Source of the DNA: a virus
Virus record (IMG/VR): IMGVR_UViG_3300044625_002374
Location: 1-45,701 of that record
Direction: 5' to 3' (one strand)
DNA length: 45,701 nt
Shown in pieces: positions 28,131 through 36,908 of the stretch; the stretch's first letter is position 1; every line of letters begins with the position of its first letter. A program made the translations under genes and the position numbers. The notes under the pieces were generated by a model. The model was not told the origin of the DNA. It saw only the letters and a list, made by a program, of their open reading frames with translations, and made no database searches.

Positions 28131-29513
28131 ATGGCTTTAGTCGGTCACATATCAGGAAGTACACAATCAAGCTCAGTAATTGGTATTTCAGGTTCAGTAA
28201 TAGTTGCAAATCGTCCTCAGGCTTTGTTCCCAGCAATGCCTGGAACGGACGTTAAGTTCTTCGTTTCTGGCTCGTCGACAACACCGTCTTCCGACGTTGC
28301 TTTGTTCGGCGGCGATCTAATGGCTTCAGGTTCTTTCAACCTCAAGTCAGGTACGGGCGGCGCCTCGCAGTTCTCAGTAAGTTCAACAGGAATGTTGATT
28401 AATACAGCAGTGGGTGTCAATACGATTAACATCGCTGCTTCAACAGGTAACATCACCACATCCGGTGACATTGCTGTCAACGGCGGAGACATTACAACAA
28501 CGTCAGCTACAGCAACATTGTTTAATTCGACCGCGACTGCTGTTGCTATAGCCTCAGCAGGTACTTCGGTTTCTATTGGATCTGCGGCCGGCACCGGTAC
28601 AACAACAATTAATAACAGCCTTACTGGAAAAGGAACTAACAACAATATTGACATGCTGAACGTCACAGGAAGTGCTGGGCTTTCGGTGACAAGAAATGTC
28701 GTTATTTCTGGTGACCTAACAGTCAATGGTGCGATGACCACTGTCAACACAACAAATCTTGAAGTAAAAGATTCAGTCATCGGTCTAGGATTCGCTTCTG
28801 GAACAATTGCCCAGACAGCAGGTGATCGTGGGTGGATCGGCGGTCAGGCCGGTACAAACAATGTGATGAGTAAGTGGGATAACACTGCTTCAGAATTCGC
28901 ATTTGCAACCACAACGTCTTCGGCAACAGGAAGCTTTGGAATCGCAGCTTATTCTAATCTTCATGCAGCAAACATCCAGGGTAATATCGTTTCTGCTTCA
29001 CTAGGTTTCTCAGGATCTTTGACAAAATTGATGGATGGAACTTCATACATCATCGCCGGAAGCGGAATAACCGTTGCATCTGCATCCAACGGAGCAATTA
29101 CACTTTCTGCAGCTGGCGGTGCAGGTGATGTAACTGGGCCTGGATCTTCTACACAATACGCAGTTGCTCTATTCGACGATACAACTGGTAAGGTCATCAG
29201 AAATTCTGCGTTAACGACAAACGGCTCTAATTCACTTTTTATTGCAGGAACGCTTGGTGTTTCTGGTTCGACAACATTTGGCGCTTCAGCATTGCCATCT
29301 GCTGATATGACATATGACCTTGGTTCGCCATCATTCAGGTGGGCTAACGTGTATACAGGCGATTTACATCTTCGAAATGATCGTGGAGATTATACCCTCA
29401 TCGAAGAAGAGGACTTTTTGACGATTCGTTTCAACAAGACAGGTAAGAGATACAAGTTCTTGCTCGAAAGAGTACCAGAGCTTGATGAGGATCCAATCCT
29501 CAACTTCAAGTGA
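28131..29513 (+). CDS. Mosaic tail fibre
   Basis: This 460-residue fibre is assembled from shared parts. Its N-terminus (MALVGHISGSTQSSSVIGIS) matches that of the 1319-residue fibre, so both likely attach to the same baseplate site. The FFVSG...FGGDLMASG module follows near residue 45. A TSYIIAGSG-type module sits near 295-320 and a fibre segment GPGSSTQYAVALFDDTTGKV near 335. The C-terminus (RWANVYTGDLHLRNDRGDYT) is paralogous to that of the preceding short fibre. AGGAGT about 10 bases before the ATG is the ribosome binding site. A strong terminator follows, so the unit 27319-29513 ends here. Confidence 0.75.
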   Translation: MALVGHISGSTQSSSVIGISGSVIVANRPQALFPAMPGTDVKFFVSGSSTTPSSDVALFGGDLMASGSFNLKSGTGGASQFSVSSTGMLINTAVGVNTINIAASTGNITTSGDIAVNGGDITTTSATATLFNSTATAVAIASAGTSVSIGSAAGTGTTTINNSLTGKGTNNNIDMLNVTGSAGLSVTRNVVISGDLTVNGAMTTVNTTNLEVKDSVIGLGFASGTIAQTAGDRGWIGGQAGTNNVMSKWDNTASEFAFATTTSSATGSFGIAAYSNLHAANIQGNIVSASLGFSGSLTKLMDGTSYIIAGSGITVASASNGAITLSAAGGAGDVTGPGSSTQYAVALFDDTTGKVIRNSALTTNGSNSLFIAGTLGVSGSTTFGASALPSADMTYDLGSPSFRWANVYTGDLHLRNDRGDYTLIEEEDFLTIRFNKTGKRYKFLLERVPELDEDPILNFK

Positions 29514-29540
29514 TTGATGTAATTTTCATGTGAAAGGCAA

Positions 29541-29570
29541 GGGGGTGATCATCAATGATCACCCCCTTTT
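29541..29570. terminator. Strong intrinsic terminator
   Basis: GGGGGTGATCA (29541-29551), loop TCAA, then TGATCACCCCC (29556-29566) form a perfect 11-bp stem with a four-base loop, followed by TTTT. Adenines precede the stem, so it could also work in reverse. It ends the fibre unit 27319-29513 and separates it from the late promoter at 29597. Confidence 0.9.
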
Positions 29571-29596
29571 ATTTAAGCACGATTTGTATACGGATG

Positions 29597-29604
29597 AATA
29601 AATA
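29597..29604 (+). promoter_or_regulatory. Late-type promoter box AATAAATA
   Basis: AATAAATA lies 27 bases before the ATG at 29632, directly after a strong terminator, exactly where a new promoter is needed. The same spacing and box occur before the fibre gene at 27319. Confidence 0.55.
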
Positions 29605-29631
29605 ATTAAGGTTTAACAAGAATCAAAAACT

Positions 29632-32600
29632 ATGGCCCTAGTAACGAACAACATATCAGGATCTGCAAGTAACTCTTCTAAGATAGGAATCACAGGAAGC
29701 GTTATCATCGGTAATGCACCAGATGCTAGGTTCCCAACGGCCGGTACAGACGTGGTGTTCTTCGTTTCAGGATCAGATGCATCAAGGGCAGTCTTCGGCG
29801 GAACGGCCGTGGTCTCAGGCTCTCTGATCACTGATGGCAACGTTCTATTAGGGGACTCTAGCAATGATACACTCACCATCAATGCCTCAACAGTATCAAT
29901 TCCAAATAACCTAAACTTTGACAGCAACACACTCTACATTGATTCCGCCAATAACCGCATCGGCATCGGTAAAGTTCCAAATGTCACTTTCGATGTCTCA
30001 GGAACCTTGAACACGGTAGGTGCTGACAAGCCATCGACAATTTTCAATGGTGATACATTCATCTCAGGTGCCTTCGGCGTTTCAGACTACATCCAGATGA
30101 AACCGGTCGGTTCTCTCAGGATTCCAACCAACCAAACCGCCTCATACATCTACACCTCTGGATCTACAAACGATCTGTACTTCACACAATATGCCCCAGG
30201 AACCAATTTCACCAACACAACCAGGTTGAGGTGGTTGGAATCAACACTATCAACCGGGCTTCTTCACGGCGGAATTTTATCCACCCAAGCAGGAACAACC
30301 ACATTCTCCATTACATCAGGTTCCGCTATAATCGTAGCCCCCAATGCGTCTACAACAGAAGATCCATATCCCACGGTCAGCTTAGTCACCTGGTCAAGCA
30401 TAGTTAGCCAGTCATTGAGCTATGTGACTTCCTCGCAGATAACATACATCGGTATCAATCCATCCGGTGGGTTGATCCAAAGAGTGACTCCGTTTCATAA
30501 CGGCGAATATCTCGATTATGTCTCTATCGGCAGAATTCTTCACCAGTCTGGTTCTGTCACCAATGCAGCGGTAACAAATCCAGCCACATCTTACGGATTA
30601 ACCCAACAGCACAGTCACTTCATAAGGGCTTTCGGTCCTCTGAAGATCTCTGGTCACACTCTATCCCACAGCGGATCTACTCTAGGTCTGACCAAGACGG
30701 CCGGTGATTCATATGCTGAAGGTAGAAACTATAGAACAGATCCGGATGATCCGAACTATGTTTCTTCGACATCCGACGTGGCCGTAACAACATCAAAGAT
30801 CTATAAAGAGTATGTCAGCGGATCCGCATACCTCATCGACATAGGAGTCGGTGGTGCAGGTTATACTAACATAGATCCAACGTTGTACAACAACAATGGT
30901 ACTTTGGCCTCCGTCGCGGCAGGACAATATTCAAATCAAAGGGTCTACTGGTTTCCCAATTCCGTTGATAGAGCACTTTATGTTTATTACGGAAACGAAA
31001 CCTATAACTCGCTAGACACAGCCGAAGCTGGAATTGTATCAGAAGCATTCACTGAAGGTGATAACACTAGAACTTCAGCAATATTTGTCGGTGTTGTTGT
31101 GGTAAAAGGTAATGCAACAGATCTCTCTAACACTTCACAGGCAAGGTTTGTTCAAGGTGGATTATTTCGTAACATCGGCGGTGCCGGTGGCGGAGGGGGT
31201 GGTGGAGGGTCCACAACTCCAGGAGGTCTTGATACTTACGTTCAGTTCAACGACGGCGGCTCTACGTTCGGAGGAGATGCTGGCCTTACCTATAACAAAA
31301 CAACTGACACACTAACGATTTCAGGTGATTTAGCCATTAACGGCGGCGATCTAACGTCTACCTCAACAACTTTCAATCTTGTCGACTCGACTGCAACCAC
31401 TGTTAACTTTGCCGGAGCTGCATCGACAGCACTAAACATAGGAAATTCTTCTGGAACAAATACGGTCTCTGGAAAGACAAAGTTCTCTCAAGGATTGAGT
31501 GGTTCTCTCACCCAGCTGACAGATGGCACCTCTTATATCATCGCAGATGGTAACATGTCTGCTGTCACAGGATCAAACGGTGCGATCACTTTAACAGCGA
31601 TACCATCTGGGGCTGATAAACAAATTCAATTCAACGATGGAGGATCCACATTTGGTGGAAATTCTAATCTAACATTTACCAAGGCAACAAACACTCTTGC
31701 AGTTCCGAATATCTCTGTGACTGTACTGACGGCATCATTGACACAGGGAAGCGTTCTATTTTCAGGACCGAGTGGCGTTGTTACACAGGACAATACAAAT
31801 TTCTTCTGGGACGACACGAACAATTATCTAGGAATAGGAACAACAAGCCCTGCAAGACCGTTACACGTCAGCGCGGCGGGAGGATGGAGAGTATCTCTCA
31901 CAACAAGTTCAACTGGGTTTGAATTTATCAACTTAAATTCAACAGCATGGAGATTAAACCCAGTCGGCACGGCAACGGATTTAGAAATTTTCTCGAACGT
32001 CACGATCCCAACAAACGGTACGGCAGGGTTAGGATTTAACCCTAGCGCTGGAACGACAAAAGACACGTTGTTGTATAGATCTGCAATGGGGGTCATAAGC
32101 CTAAGCGGTTCTGCTCCTGGTTTCTTGTTTAATTGGCTTTCAACGTCAACGCCTACCGCGGCCGGCCACCTTGGAATGAATACGTCTTCAGGTAGGCCCC
32201 AGGCTTTCATCAGCGGTACTGTTCGTCAATTATCTCATATCGATGAATTAGTAGCGGGTTCTACAGGTCAAATACAATACAATAATGGAGGATCACCAGG
32301 AGCATCTTCAACTCTTACATTTAACTCTGCAAATAACATCCTTGCATCGCTAAACGTTTCTGCGACAGCAGTGACAGCATCTTCAATAATGGCTGCTGCA
32401 TCATCTGTTAACTTATTTAACACAACTGCAACGACAATAAATTTTGGAGGAGCTGCAACATCTGCGATAAACATCGGTAATTCGTTAGGGACAAACACGA
32501 TATCAGGAACGATAAAAGCCCCACAAGGTTTGAGCGGTTCTTTAACGAAGTTAACAGATGGTACTTCTTACTTGGTTGCAGGAACAAACGTAACAATAAC

Positions 32601-33591
32601 CACGGCATCGAATGGTTCTGTAACAATAACATCAACGGCAAGTGGTGGTGGTACGACTGATGACTTTTTTGATAGCACAACAGCTGGATCTGTTTTTACA
32701 ACTGGATCATTTGCCTTCAGGGGACAAGAAAGTATATCGTCTCCATCAACCAAAGGTTCTGATACATTCTTTTATGTGAGCGGAAGCACCAACGTAACAG
32801 GATCTACGGCCAAAGTATCATTGTTCGGTGGAGATGTTATATCATCAGGAAGCTTGAGCGTTGGTAACGGAGGAACAATTGTAGGTAATCTCACAGCGAT
32901 AAATAACCTCGGCGTCCTTGGATCATTAACGGTAATGTCGAATGGTTTGATCGCAGGAAATGCCACAGTTTCAGGATCAACAACAACAAATACGTTATTT
33001 GTTAATACCGGCAACGTTGTCGGAGCCCCAGGCTCTGGTGCAAACGTTCTATCTTTATTGTCAAGCGGCAATATAGTAATGAAACTAGACGTTAACAATG
33101 ATTCACCAGGTCACAAATTCGAAGTTCAAGATTATCTCGGAATTAGTCAATTTTTCGTGGGAGAAAACGGCAATGCTGAACTTTCAGGATCGCTTGTAAC
33201 AACTGGTTCATTGACTGTTTCAGGCAGTGCTACGTTAGGAATCGTTTCAGAGGTTTTGTCAGGAAGCAATGCAATCGGTGGAACGTTTGTATTCGACACA
33301 ACAAGACAATCGATATTCTATGTCAACAATGCGACTAGCAATATTACTGCAAACTTCACAAACGTTCCTACTGTTGATAATAGAATAATTTCTACGACAG
33401 TCATTCTTTCACAAAGTGCTACCGCTAGAATAGTGAGCGCGGTTCAAATTGCCGGTGTTGCTTCAACAATAAACTGGGCAAACAATGTTACCCCAACAGG
33501 AAACTCTGGCAAACAAGACGTCTTCGGGTTCAACCTTATTCGATCCGGCAGCGCCTGGAAGACCCTTGGTCAAATGAGCACCTACGGATGA
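29632..33591 (+). CDS. Giant mosaic tail fibre
   Basis: This 1319-residue fibre begins with the same attachment region as the 460-residue fibre (ISGSASNSSKIGITGSVIIG). Residues about 150-460 form a unique beta-rich domain with SVTNAATSY-like strands and possible receptor contacts. A Gly-rich hinge (GGAGGGGGGGG) lies near residue 520. After it come two copies of the SLTxLTDGTSYxxA module (about residues 622-640 and 968-985), two QIQFNDGGSTFGG/QIQYNNGGSPG segments, and a late FFYVSG...FGGDVISSG module near 1045. The C-terminus is a compact beta domain (TSNITANFTNVPTVDNRIIS) resembling the tip regions of marine phage fibres. It is followed after four bases by the LamG gene. Confidence 0.75.
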   Translation: MALVTNNISGSASNSSKIGITGSVIIGNAPDARFPTAGTDVVFFVSGSDASRAVFGGTAVVSGSLITDGNVLLGDSSNDTLTINASTVSIPNNLNFDSNTLYIDSANNRIGIGKVPNVTFDVSGTLNTVGADKPSTIFNGDTFISGAFGVSDYIQMKPVGSLRIPTNQTASYIYTSGSTNDLYFTQYAPGTNFTNTTRLRWLESTLSTGLLHGGILSTQAGTTTFSITSGSAIIVAPNASTTEDPYPTVSLVTWSSIVSQSLSYVTSSQITYIGINPSGGLIQRVTPFHNGEYLDYVSIGRILHQSGSVTNAAVTNPATSYGLTQQHSHFIRAFGPLKISGHTLSHSGSTLGLTKTAGDSYAEGRNYRTDPDDPNYVSSTSDVAVTTSKIYKEYVSGSAYLIDIGVGGAGYTNIDPTLYNNNGTLASVAAGQYSNQRVYWFPNSVDRALYVYYGNETYNSLDTAEAGIVSEAFTEGDNTRTSAIFVGVVVVKGNATDLSNTSQARFVQGGLFRNIGGAGGGGGGGGSTTPGGLDTYVQFNDGGSTFGGDAGLTYNKTTDTLTISGDLAINGGDLTSTSTTFNLVDSTATTVNFAGAASTALNIGNSSGTNTVSGKTKFSQGLSGSLTQLTDGTSYIIADGNMSAVTGSNGAITLTAIPSGADKQIQFNDGGSTFGGNSNLTFTKATNTLAVPNISVTVLTASLTQGSVLFSGPSGVVTQDNTNFFWDDTNNYLGIGTTSPARPLHVSAAGGWRVSLTTSSTGFEFINLNSTAWRLNPVGTATDLEIFSNVTIPTNGTAGLGFNPSAGTTKDTLLYRSAMGVISLSGSAPGFLFNWLSTSTPTAAGHLGMNTSSGRPQAFISGTVRQLSHIDELVAGSTGQIQYNNGGSPGASSTLTFNSANNILASLNVSATAVTASSIMAAASSVNLFNTTATTINFGGAATSAINIGNSLGTNTISGTIKAPQGLSGSLTKLTDGTSYLVAGTNVTITTASNGSVTITSTASGGGTTDDFFDSTTAGSVFTTGSFAFRGQESISSPSTKGSDTFFYVSGSTNVTGSTAKVSLFGGDVISSGSLSVGNGGTIVGNLTAINNLGVLGSLTVMSNGLIAGNATVSGSTTTNTLFVNTGNVVGAPGSGANVLSLLSSGNIVMKLDVNNDSPGHKFEVQDYLGISQFFVGENGNAELSGSLVTTGSLTVSGSATLGIVSEVLSGSNAIGGTFVFDTTRQSIFYVNNATSNITANFTNVPTVDNRIISTTVILSQSATARIVSAVQIAGVASTINWANNVTPTGNSGKQDVFGFNLIRSGSAWKTLGQMSTYG

Positions 33592-33595
33592 TAAC

Positions 33596-34351
33596 ATGCT
33601 AGGCAGAATATCTTCATCAACAAGTCCAATTAAACCCTCAAAATCGTCTGATGTTGTTCGGGAAGGTTTAATCTGTTGTTACGAATTTTCTACACCAGGT
33701 TCTTATTCTAGTTCAGCCGGATCAACTGTAACAGATCTTATAGGCAACAGTAATGCATCACTTCAAAATTCTCCTGCTTATACATCACCTGTGGGTCAGA
33801 CTGCGGGATATCTGCAATTCAACGGCACCAATCAATATCTCGTAACGCAAACAAATCTTAATTCAAAATTATCACCTGCTAATACATCTACAATCATCTC
33901 TGTCTTTGTATGGGTGTATATGTCAGACAACGGTGTAATTGTCTCAGAGCTTGGTCAAACTACACCAAATACAGGATGGCATGATTCACAAATTGAGAGA
34001 GTTGCAGGAACGGTTAAATTCTCTGTGTACAACAACGGAACAGGTTTCGCTTCTTCAATCGCAACCAGCACAAATACATGGTATTATATTGGATTTACAT
34101 ACAACGGATCTACCTTGACTGGTTACGTCAACGGAGCATCTGCGGGATCTGCTGCATATTCAAGACAGACTCCATTCAATAATGGTTCAACAGCCTTACA
34201 CTATGGATTAGCCAACAACGATAGCACAAATCTCGGAGACGGAACTTATGCTAATTGTCGTATCGGAGCATTTCACGTTTATAATACAGCGATATCTACT
34301 ACACAAGTATTAAGTAATTTTAACGCTCAGAGAAGCAGATACGGAGTTTAA
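33596..34351 (+). CDS. LamG/concanavalin-like lectin-fold protein
   Basis: This 251-residue protein has a short N-terminal leader (LGRISSSTSPIKPSKSS) and then one LamG_3-type beta-sandwich from about residue 25 to 245: GLICCYEFSTPG, YLQFNGTNQYLVT, SVFVWVYMSDNG, TWYYIGFTYNGSTLTGYVNG and CRIGAFHVYNTAIS. Proteins with this fold bind sugars, so it may be a receptor-binding tip or a decoration on the preceding fibre. It starts four bases after the giant fibre and shares its unit. A 3' remnant downstream repeats its leader peptide. Confidence 0.8.
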   Translation: MLGRISSSTSPIKPSKSSDVVREGLICCYEFSTPGSYSSSAGSTVTDLIGNSNASLQNSPAYTSPVGQTAGYLQFNGTNQYLVTQTNLNSKLSPANTSTIISVFVWVYMSDNGVIVSELGQTTPNTGWHDSQIERVAGTVKFSVYNNGTGFASSIATSTNTWYYIGFTYNGSTLTGYVNGASAGSAAYSRQTPFNNGSTALHYGLANNDSTNLGDGTYANCRIGAFHVYNTAISTTQVLSNFNAQRSRYGV

Positions 34352-34362
34352 TACAGACGTTA

Positions 34363-34506
34363 TGTGGAATATCTTCCTCAACAAGCCCGATTATGCCTTC
34401 TTCAAAGCAGCTACAAATGATGGTGCCCTACGCCCCAGATTTGGTCTATAATAAAGAAAGAAATACAAATGGCGGTTTTATCAAGAGTAAATTATGGTGC
34501 TATTGA
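34363..34506 (+). pseudogene. Relic of a second copy of the LamG gene's 5' end
   Basis: Codons at 34366-34392 (reading GISSSTSPI) match codons 4-12 of the LamG gene (33605-33631) at 23 of 27 bases. Three of the four differences are third-position changes. The frame has no usable start codon just upstream, diverges after PSS and runs into the next gene before a stop at 34504-34506. This pattern suggests a once-functional paralogue reduced to a fragment. An alternative 29-residue ORF from ATG 34362 in another frame looks accidental. Confidence 0.5.
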
Positions 34507-35158
34507 ACTTCTTCAGGTTGATTCTGACCCAAACGGCGTTTCCGCATTGACTAATTCTCTTGCTGTTCTAACCACCAATAACTCCGTCTATAAAAACGTA
34601 GACGGAACAACATGGATTTTATTCGCTCCTGCAGCCACAACAATACCAAACAATCAATTTGCAATTACATCAGGTTCAAAAATCTTAGGTAAAGTATACA
34701 CCGAAAACGGGGCCATGGGTGCCGAAGCTGGCGCAACCATAAGCACAATAACCCCATTAGATGACACGATCCCACAACTTACAGAAGGGACTTCAATTCT
34801 AACATCACCTGTGTATACAGTCAAAAGCAACACTAGTAAAATTCACGTATCTGTCGTTGTTAACGGATCTGTAAGCACAATCGCTTCTTATGCAATACAC
34901 ACTCATCGATCTGACAATGGCGGAAGCTATTCAGCTGACGCAGAAGACGCTACGTGGACTGCATGTATGGTGAATACAGCGAATGTAACAAATACGTTAA
35001 TGTATAGTGTAGCATCTCCAGGAGCTGACGCAACAATTCAATATAAGGTTATAGCTGGTGTAAATGCGGGTACATTGACAATTAACGGTGTTAGCGGAGC
35101 GAGATACTTTGCAGGAAAATATCTATCATCAATTCTTGTCCAAGAAATTGAACAGTAA
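34469..35158 (+). CDS. Tandem paralogue 1 of 3, putative tail tip/adhesin protein
   Basis: This 229-residue protein is the first of three neighbouring relatives. Shared features: a start of the form MA(V/L/I)L(S/T)R...IELL, a short linker with YKN(V/L)...W, then a beta-rich domain with an invariant DD(T/S)IPQ(L/Y)(T/S)EG segment (here DDTIPQLTEG), TVKSNTSKI and a HTHRSDNGGSY stretch with two His. The C-terminal sequence (ILVQEIEQ) also recurs. AAAGAAAG about 7 bases before the ATG serves as the ribosome binding site. I recognise no family. Being last in the fibre cluster and tripled, these are likely exchangeable tips or decorations. Confidence 0.65.
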   Translation: MAVLSRVNYGAIELLQVDSDPNGVSALTNSLAVLTTNNSVYKNVDGTTWILFAPAATTIPNNQFAITSGSKILGKVYTENGAMGAEAGATISTITPLDDTIPQLTEGTSILTSPVYTVKSNTSKIHVSVVVNGSVSTIASYAIHTHRSDNGGSYSADAEDATWTACMVNTANVTNTLMYSVASPGADATIQYKVIAGVNAGTLTINGVSGARYFAGKYLSSILVQEIEQ

Positions 35159-35169
35159 AGAGAAAAATC

Positions 35170-35874
35170 GTGGCACTTTTAACAAGAACTTCTTATGATA
35201 CCATTGAGCTTCTAAGTGTAGATGCTAATCCCAATGGAAGCATTTCTGCATCAACAGGCTCATTAGCCGTGTCTACCAACGGAGACATTTATAAAAATCT
35301 TGGAGGAACTTCGTGGAATCTATTTTTGACAGGGTCTTCGTCCGGTGTACCTGTTCAACCCGTCGCTACCAATGTCACTATTAATCCATCAAAGTTTTTA
35401 GGAAGTGTGTACGCAGAAAATGGATCATTGGGTGGCGAATTTGGAGCAACAATCACCACAGTCGCACCAAATGATGATTCTATTCCTCAATACACCGAAG
35501 GAGAGGTTATTTTAACTTCGCCAAGTTACACCGTCAAAAGTAGCACAAGCAAAATTAGAGTAATTGCCAACACAAATGGAGCGATTAGCACTGGAGGAAG
35601 TTTGCTCGCGATACATACACATCGTTCTGATGACGGAGGAAGTTACGCAGCAAATGCAGAAGGATCTTCTTTTGGAACTATTTCAGGCAGCAGCTTTGGA
35701 ACCAACGTCAACTTAGCTTATCAAGTAAATTCACCCGGGGTTGGGGTCGTAATAACGTATAAGTTGGTTGCAGGACCATCTGCTGGTACTTTATCTATTA
35801 ACGGTGCGTTAGGAAGTAGAAACCTTGGTGGTAAGTATCTAACTACAATTTTGATTCAAGAGATAGAAAGTTAA
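35170..35874 (+). CDS. Tandem paralogue 2 of 3, putative tail tip/adhesin protein
   Basis: This 234-residue protein uses GTG at 35170 as its start; AGAGAAAAA precedes it. It is the closest relative of the preceding gene: DDSIPQYTEGEVILTSPSYT matches DDTIPQLTEGTSILTSPVYT, KSSTSKIRV matches KSNTSKIHV, and HTHRSDDGGSYAANAE matches HTHRSDNGGSYSADAE. Its C-terminus ILIQEIES also aligns. The middle linker is longer, with an SSSGVPVQPV insertion. It is 11 bases after copy 1 and three bases before copy 3. Confidence 0.65.
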   Translation: MALLTRTSYDTIELLSVDANPNGSISASTGSLAVSTNGDIYKNLGGTSWNLFLTGSSSGVPVQPVATNVTINPSKFLGSVYAENGSLGGEFGATITTVAPNDDSIPQYTEGEVILTSPSYTVKSSTSKIRVIANTNGAISTGGSLLAIHTHRSDDGGSYAANAEGSSFGTISGSSFGTNVNLAYQVNSPGVGVVITYKLVAGPSAGTLSINGALGSRNLGGKYLTTILIQEIES

Positions 35875-35877
35875 CTC

Positions 35878-36540
35878 ATGGCTATATTAACTAGAGTTCC
35901 ATTCGGGGACATAGAACTATTGAGCGTAAATGCTGCTCCATACGGCATTTCTGCGTTAACGGGATCTTTGGCGGTTTTAAATTCGAATGGAACAGTTTAT
36001 AGAAACAACGGAACAAGTTGGACGACTGTTAATAAAGAATCAAAAATCATACAATCTACATATAATCAAAATACTGCACTCGGTGGAGAATTCGGCCCCC
36101 CAGGTTTCACTAGCGTCACTTGTCCGTTTGATGATACGATTCCACAACTCTCAGAAGGAAGTGTTTGTTTAACATCAACACCTATAACTACAAAAAGCTC
36201 CACAAGCACAATCAGGATAACATTCAATGGAGTGTTTGCAGTTAACATCGTAGGAAGAGGAATAATTCACGTTCACAGGAACAATGCAGCAAATGCAGAA
36301 TATGTAACGACTCTCACGGCAGGTGGATCAGCAATGCCAACCAGCGCAAACCCGCATACTGCATCTTCTGTTTTTTTTAATTATGAAACAAGCTCGCCCG
36401 GTGCAGGGCAGACACTAACATACAAGGTTATATTCTCTGCTGTTAGCACTGCCGTGACCACAGCCAACGGTCAAGCCGCAGCGATAAGATACGGCGCAAA
36501 TAGATTAGCAATCATGGTCGATGAAATCGAATATTACTAG
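35878..36540 (+). CDS. Tandem paralogue 3 of 3, putative tail tip/adhesin protein
   Basis: This 220-residue protein is the most divergent copy. It keeps the start LTRVPFGDIELLSVNAAPYG, the core DDTIPQLSEGSVCLTSTPIT, KSSTSTIRITF and a C-terminal IMVDEIEYY, but the double-His HTHRSD segment becomes IHVHRNNAANAEY. It is the last plus-strand gene before the strand switch. The retained core with a changed middle fits duplication followed by specialisation. No enzyme motif is visible. Confidence 0.65.
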   Translation: MAILTRVPFGDIELLSVNAAPYGISALTGSLAVLNSNGTVYRNNGTSWTTVNKESKIIQSTYNQNTALGGEFGPPGFTSVTCPFDDTIPQLSEGSVCLTSTPITTKSSTSTIRITFNGVFAVNIVGRGIIHVHRNNAANAEYVTTLTAGGSAMPTSANPHTASSVFFNYETSSPGAGQTLTYKVIFSAVSTAVTTANGQAAAIRYGANRLAIMVDEIEYY

Positions 36541-36557
36541 TTTTGTAAAGTTTTCAC

Positions 36558-36632
36558 TTAGCGATCCTGAAGGGTGTCGATCCCCTCCCTCCTGAGTGCC
36601 AGGTATTCCGAGCCGCGAAACTGCAGGATCAT
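36558..36632 (-). CDS. Possible 24-residue ORF
   Basis: A minus-strand ATG at 36632 opens 24 codons (ILQFRGSEYLALRREGIDTL and a short tail) ending at TAA 36558-36560, in the gap between convergent units. Its bases are richer in G+C than the flanks. No clear ribosome binding site is seen, and the opposite frames are also open, so it may be chance. Confidence 0.2.
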   Translation of the reverse strand: MILQFRGSEYLALRREGIDTLQDR

Positions 36633-36633
36633 C

Positions 36634-36660
36634 AGGCGAAATTTCTTCCGCCTTTATTAT
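36634..36660 (+). terminator. Weak intrinsic terminator for the plus-strand late genes
   Basis: AGGCG (36634-36638) and CGCCT (36649-36653) form a five-base stem around a ten-base loop, followed by TTTATTAT. It sits between the convergent ends of the fibre cluster and the mini-lipoprotein gene. The stem is short, so this is tentative. Confidence 0.3.
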
Positions 36661-36867
36661 TCACTTCTTCTCTGGTGCAACAACGGCGGAAGCGCTTGGT
36701 GCAGCTTCGGCTGTTGCGGTAACAGTTGCTGAAGCTGTTGGTGCTGCTGAAGGAGCTGCAGATGCAGAAACAACTGCTGATGCTGAACCCTCGGCTGGTA
36801 CCTCTGCCTTTGATTGGCAACCGGCAACGAAACATGCAACGACTGAAACTAATGCGAACTTCTTCAT
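36661..36867 (-). CDS. Ala/Ser/Pro-rich mini-lipoprotein
   Basis: This 68-residue protein starts with a clear lipoprotein signal, KKFALVSVVACFVAGCQSK, with lipobox VAGC and lipidated C17. The mature part is low-complexity Ala, Ser, Pro, Val and Thr (for example SASAVVSASAAPSAAPTAS), ending EKK. I chose ATG 36867 because GGAG lies eight bases upstream; an in-frame TTG at 36891 would add eight residues and spoil the signal. Possible roles are superinfection exclusion or an outer-membrane spanin part, but no second spanin subunit is next to it. Such Ala/Ser/Pro tails are common in Myxococcota lipoproteins, which may hint at the host. Confidence 0.7.
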   Translation of the reverse strand: MKKFALVSVVACFVAGCQSKAEVPAEGSASAVVSASAAPSAAPTASATVTATAEAAPSASAVVAPEKK

Positions 36868-36908
36868 TTTATACTCCATTAATGTAACCAAATGTAATCT
36901 GCTTGATT

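Noticed and set aside
28217-28780. 187-codon minus-strand ORF
   Set aside because: It lies antisense to the 460-residue fibre gene and is rich in Val, Ala and Pro from complementary Gly/Ser/Thr codons. No ribosome binding site or family features; it is a shadow.
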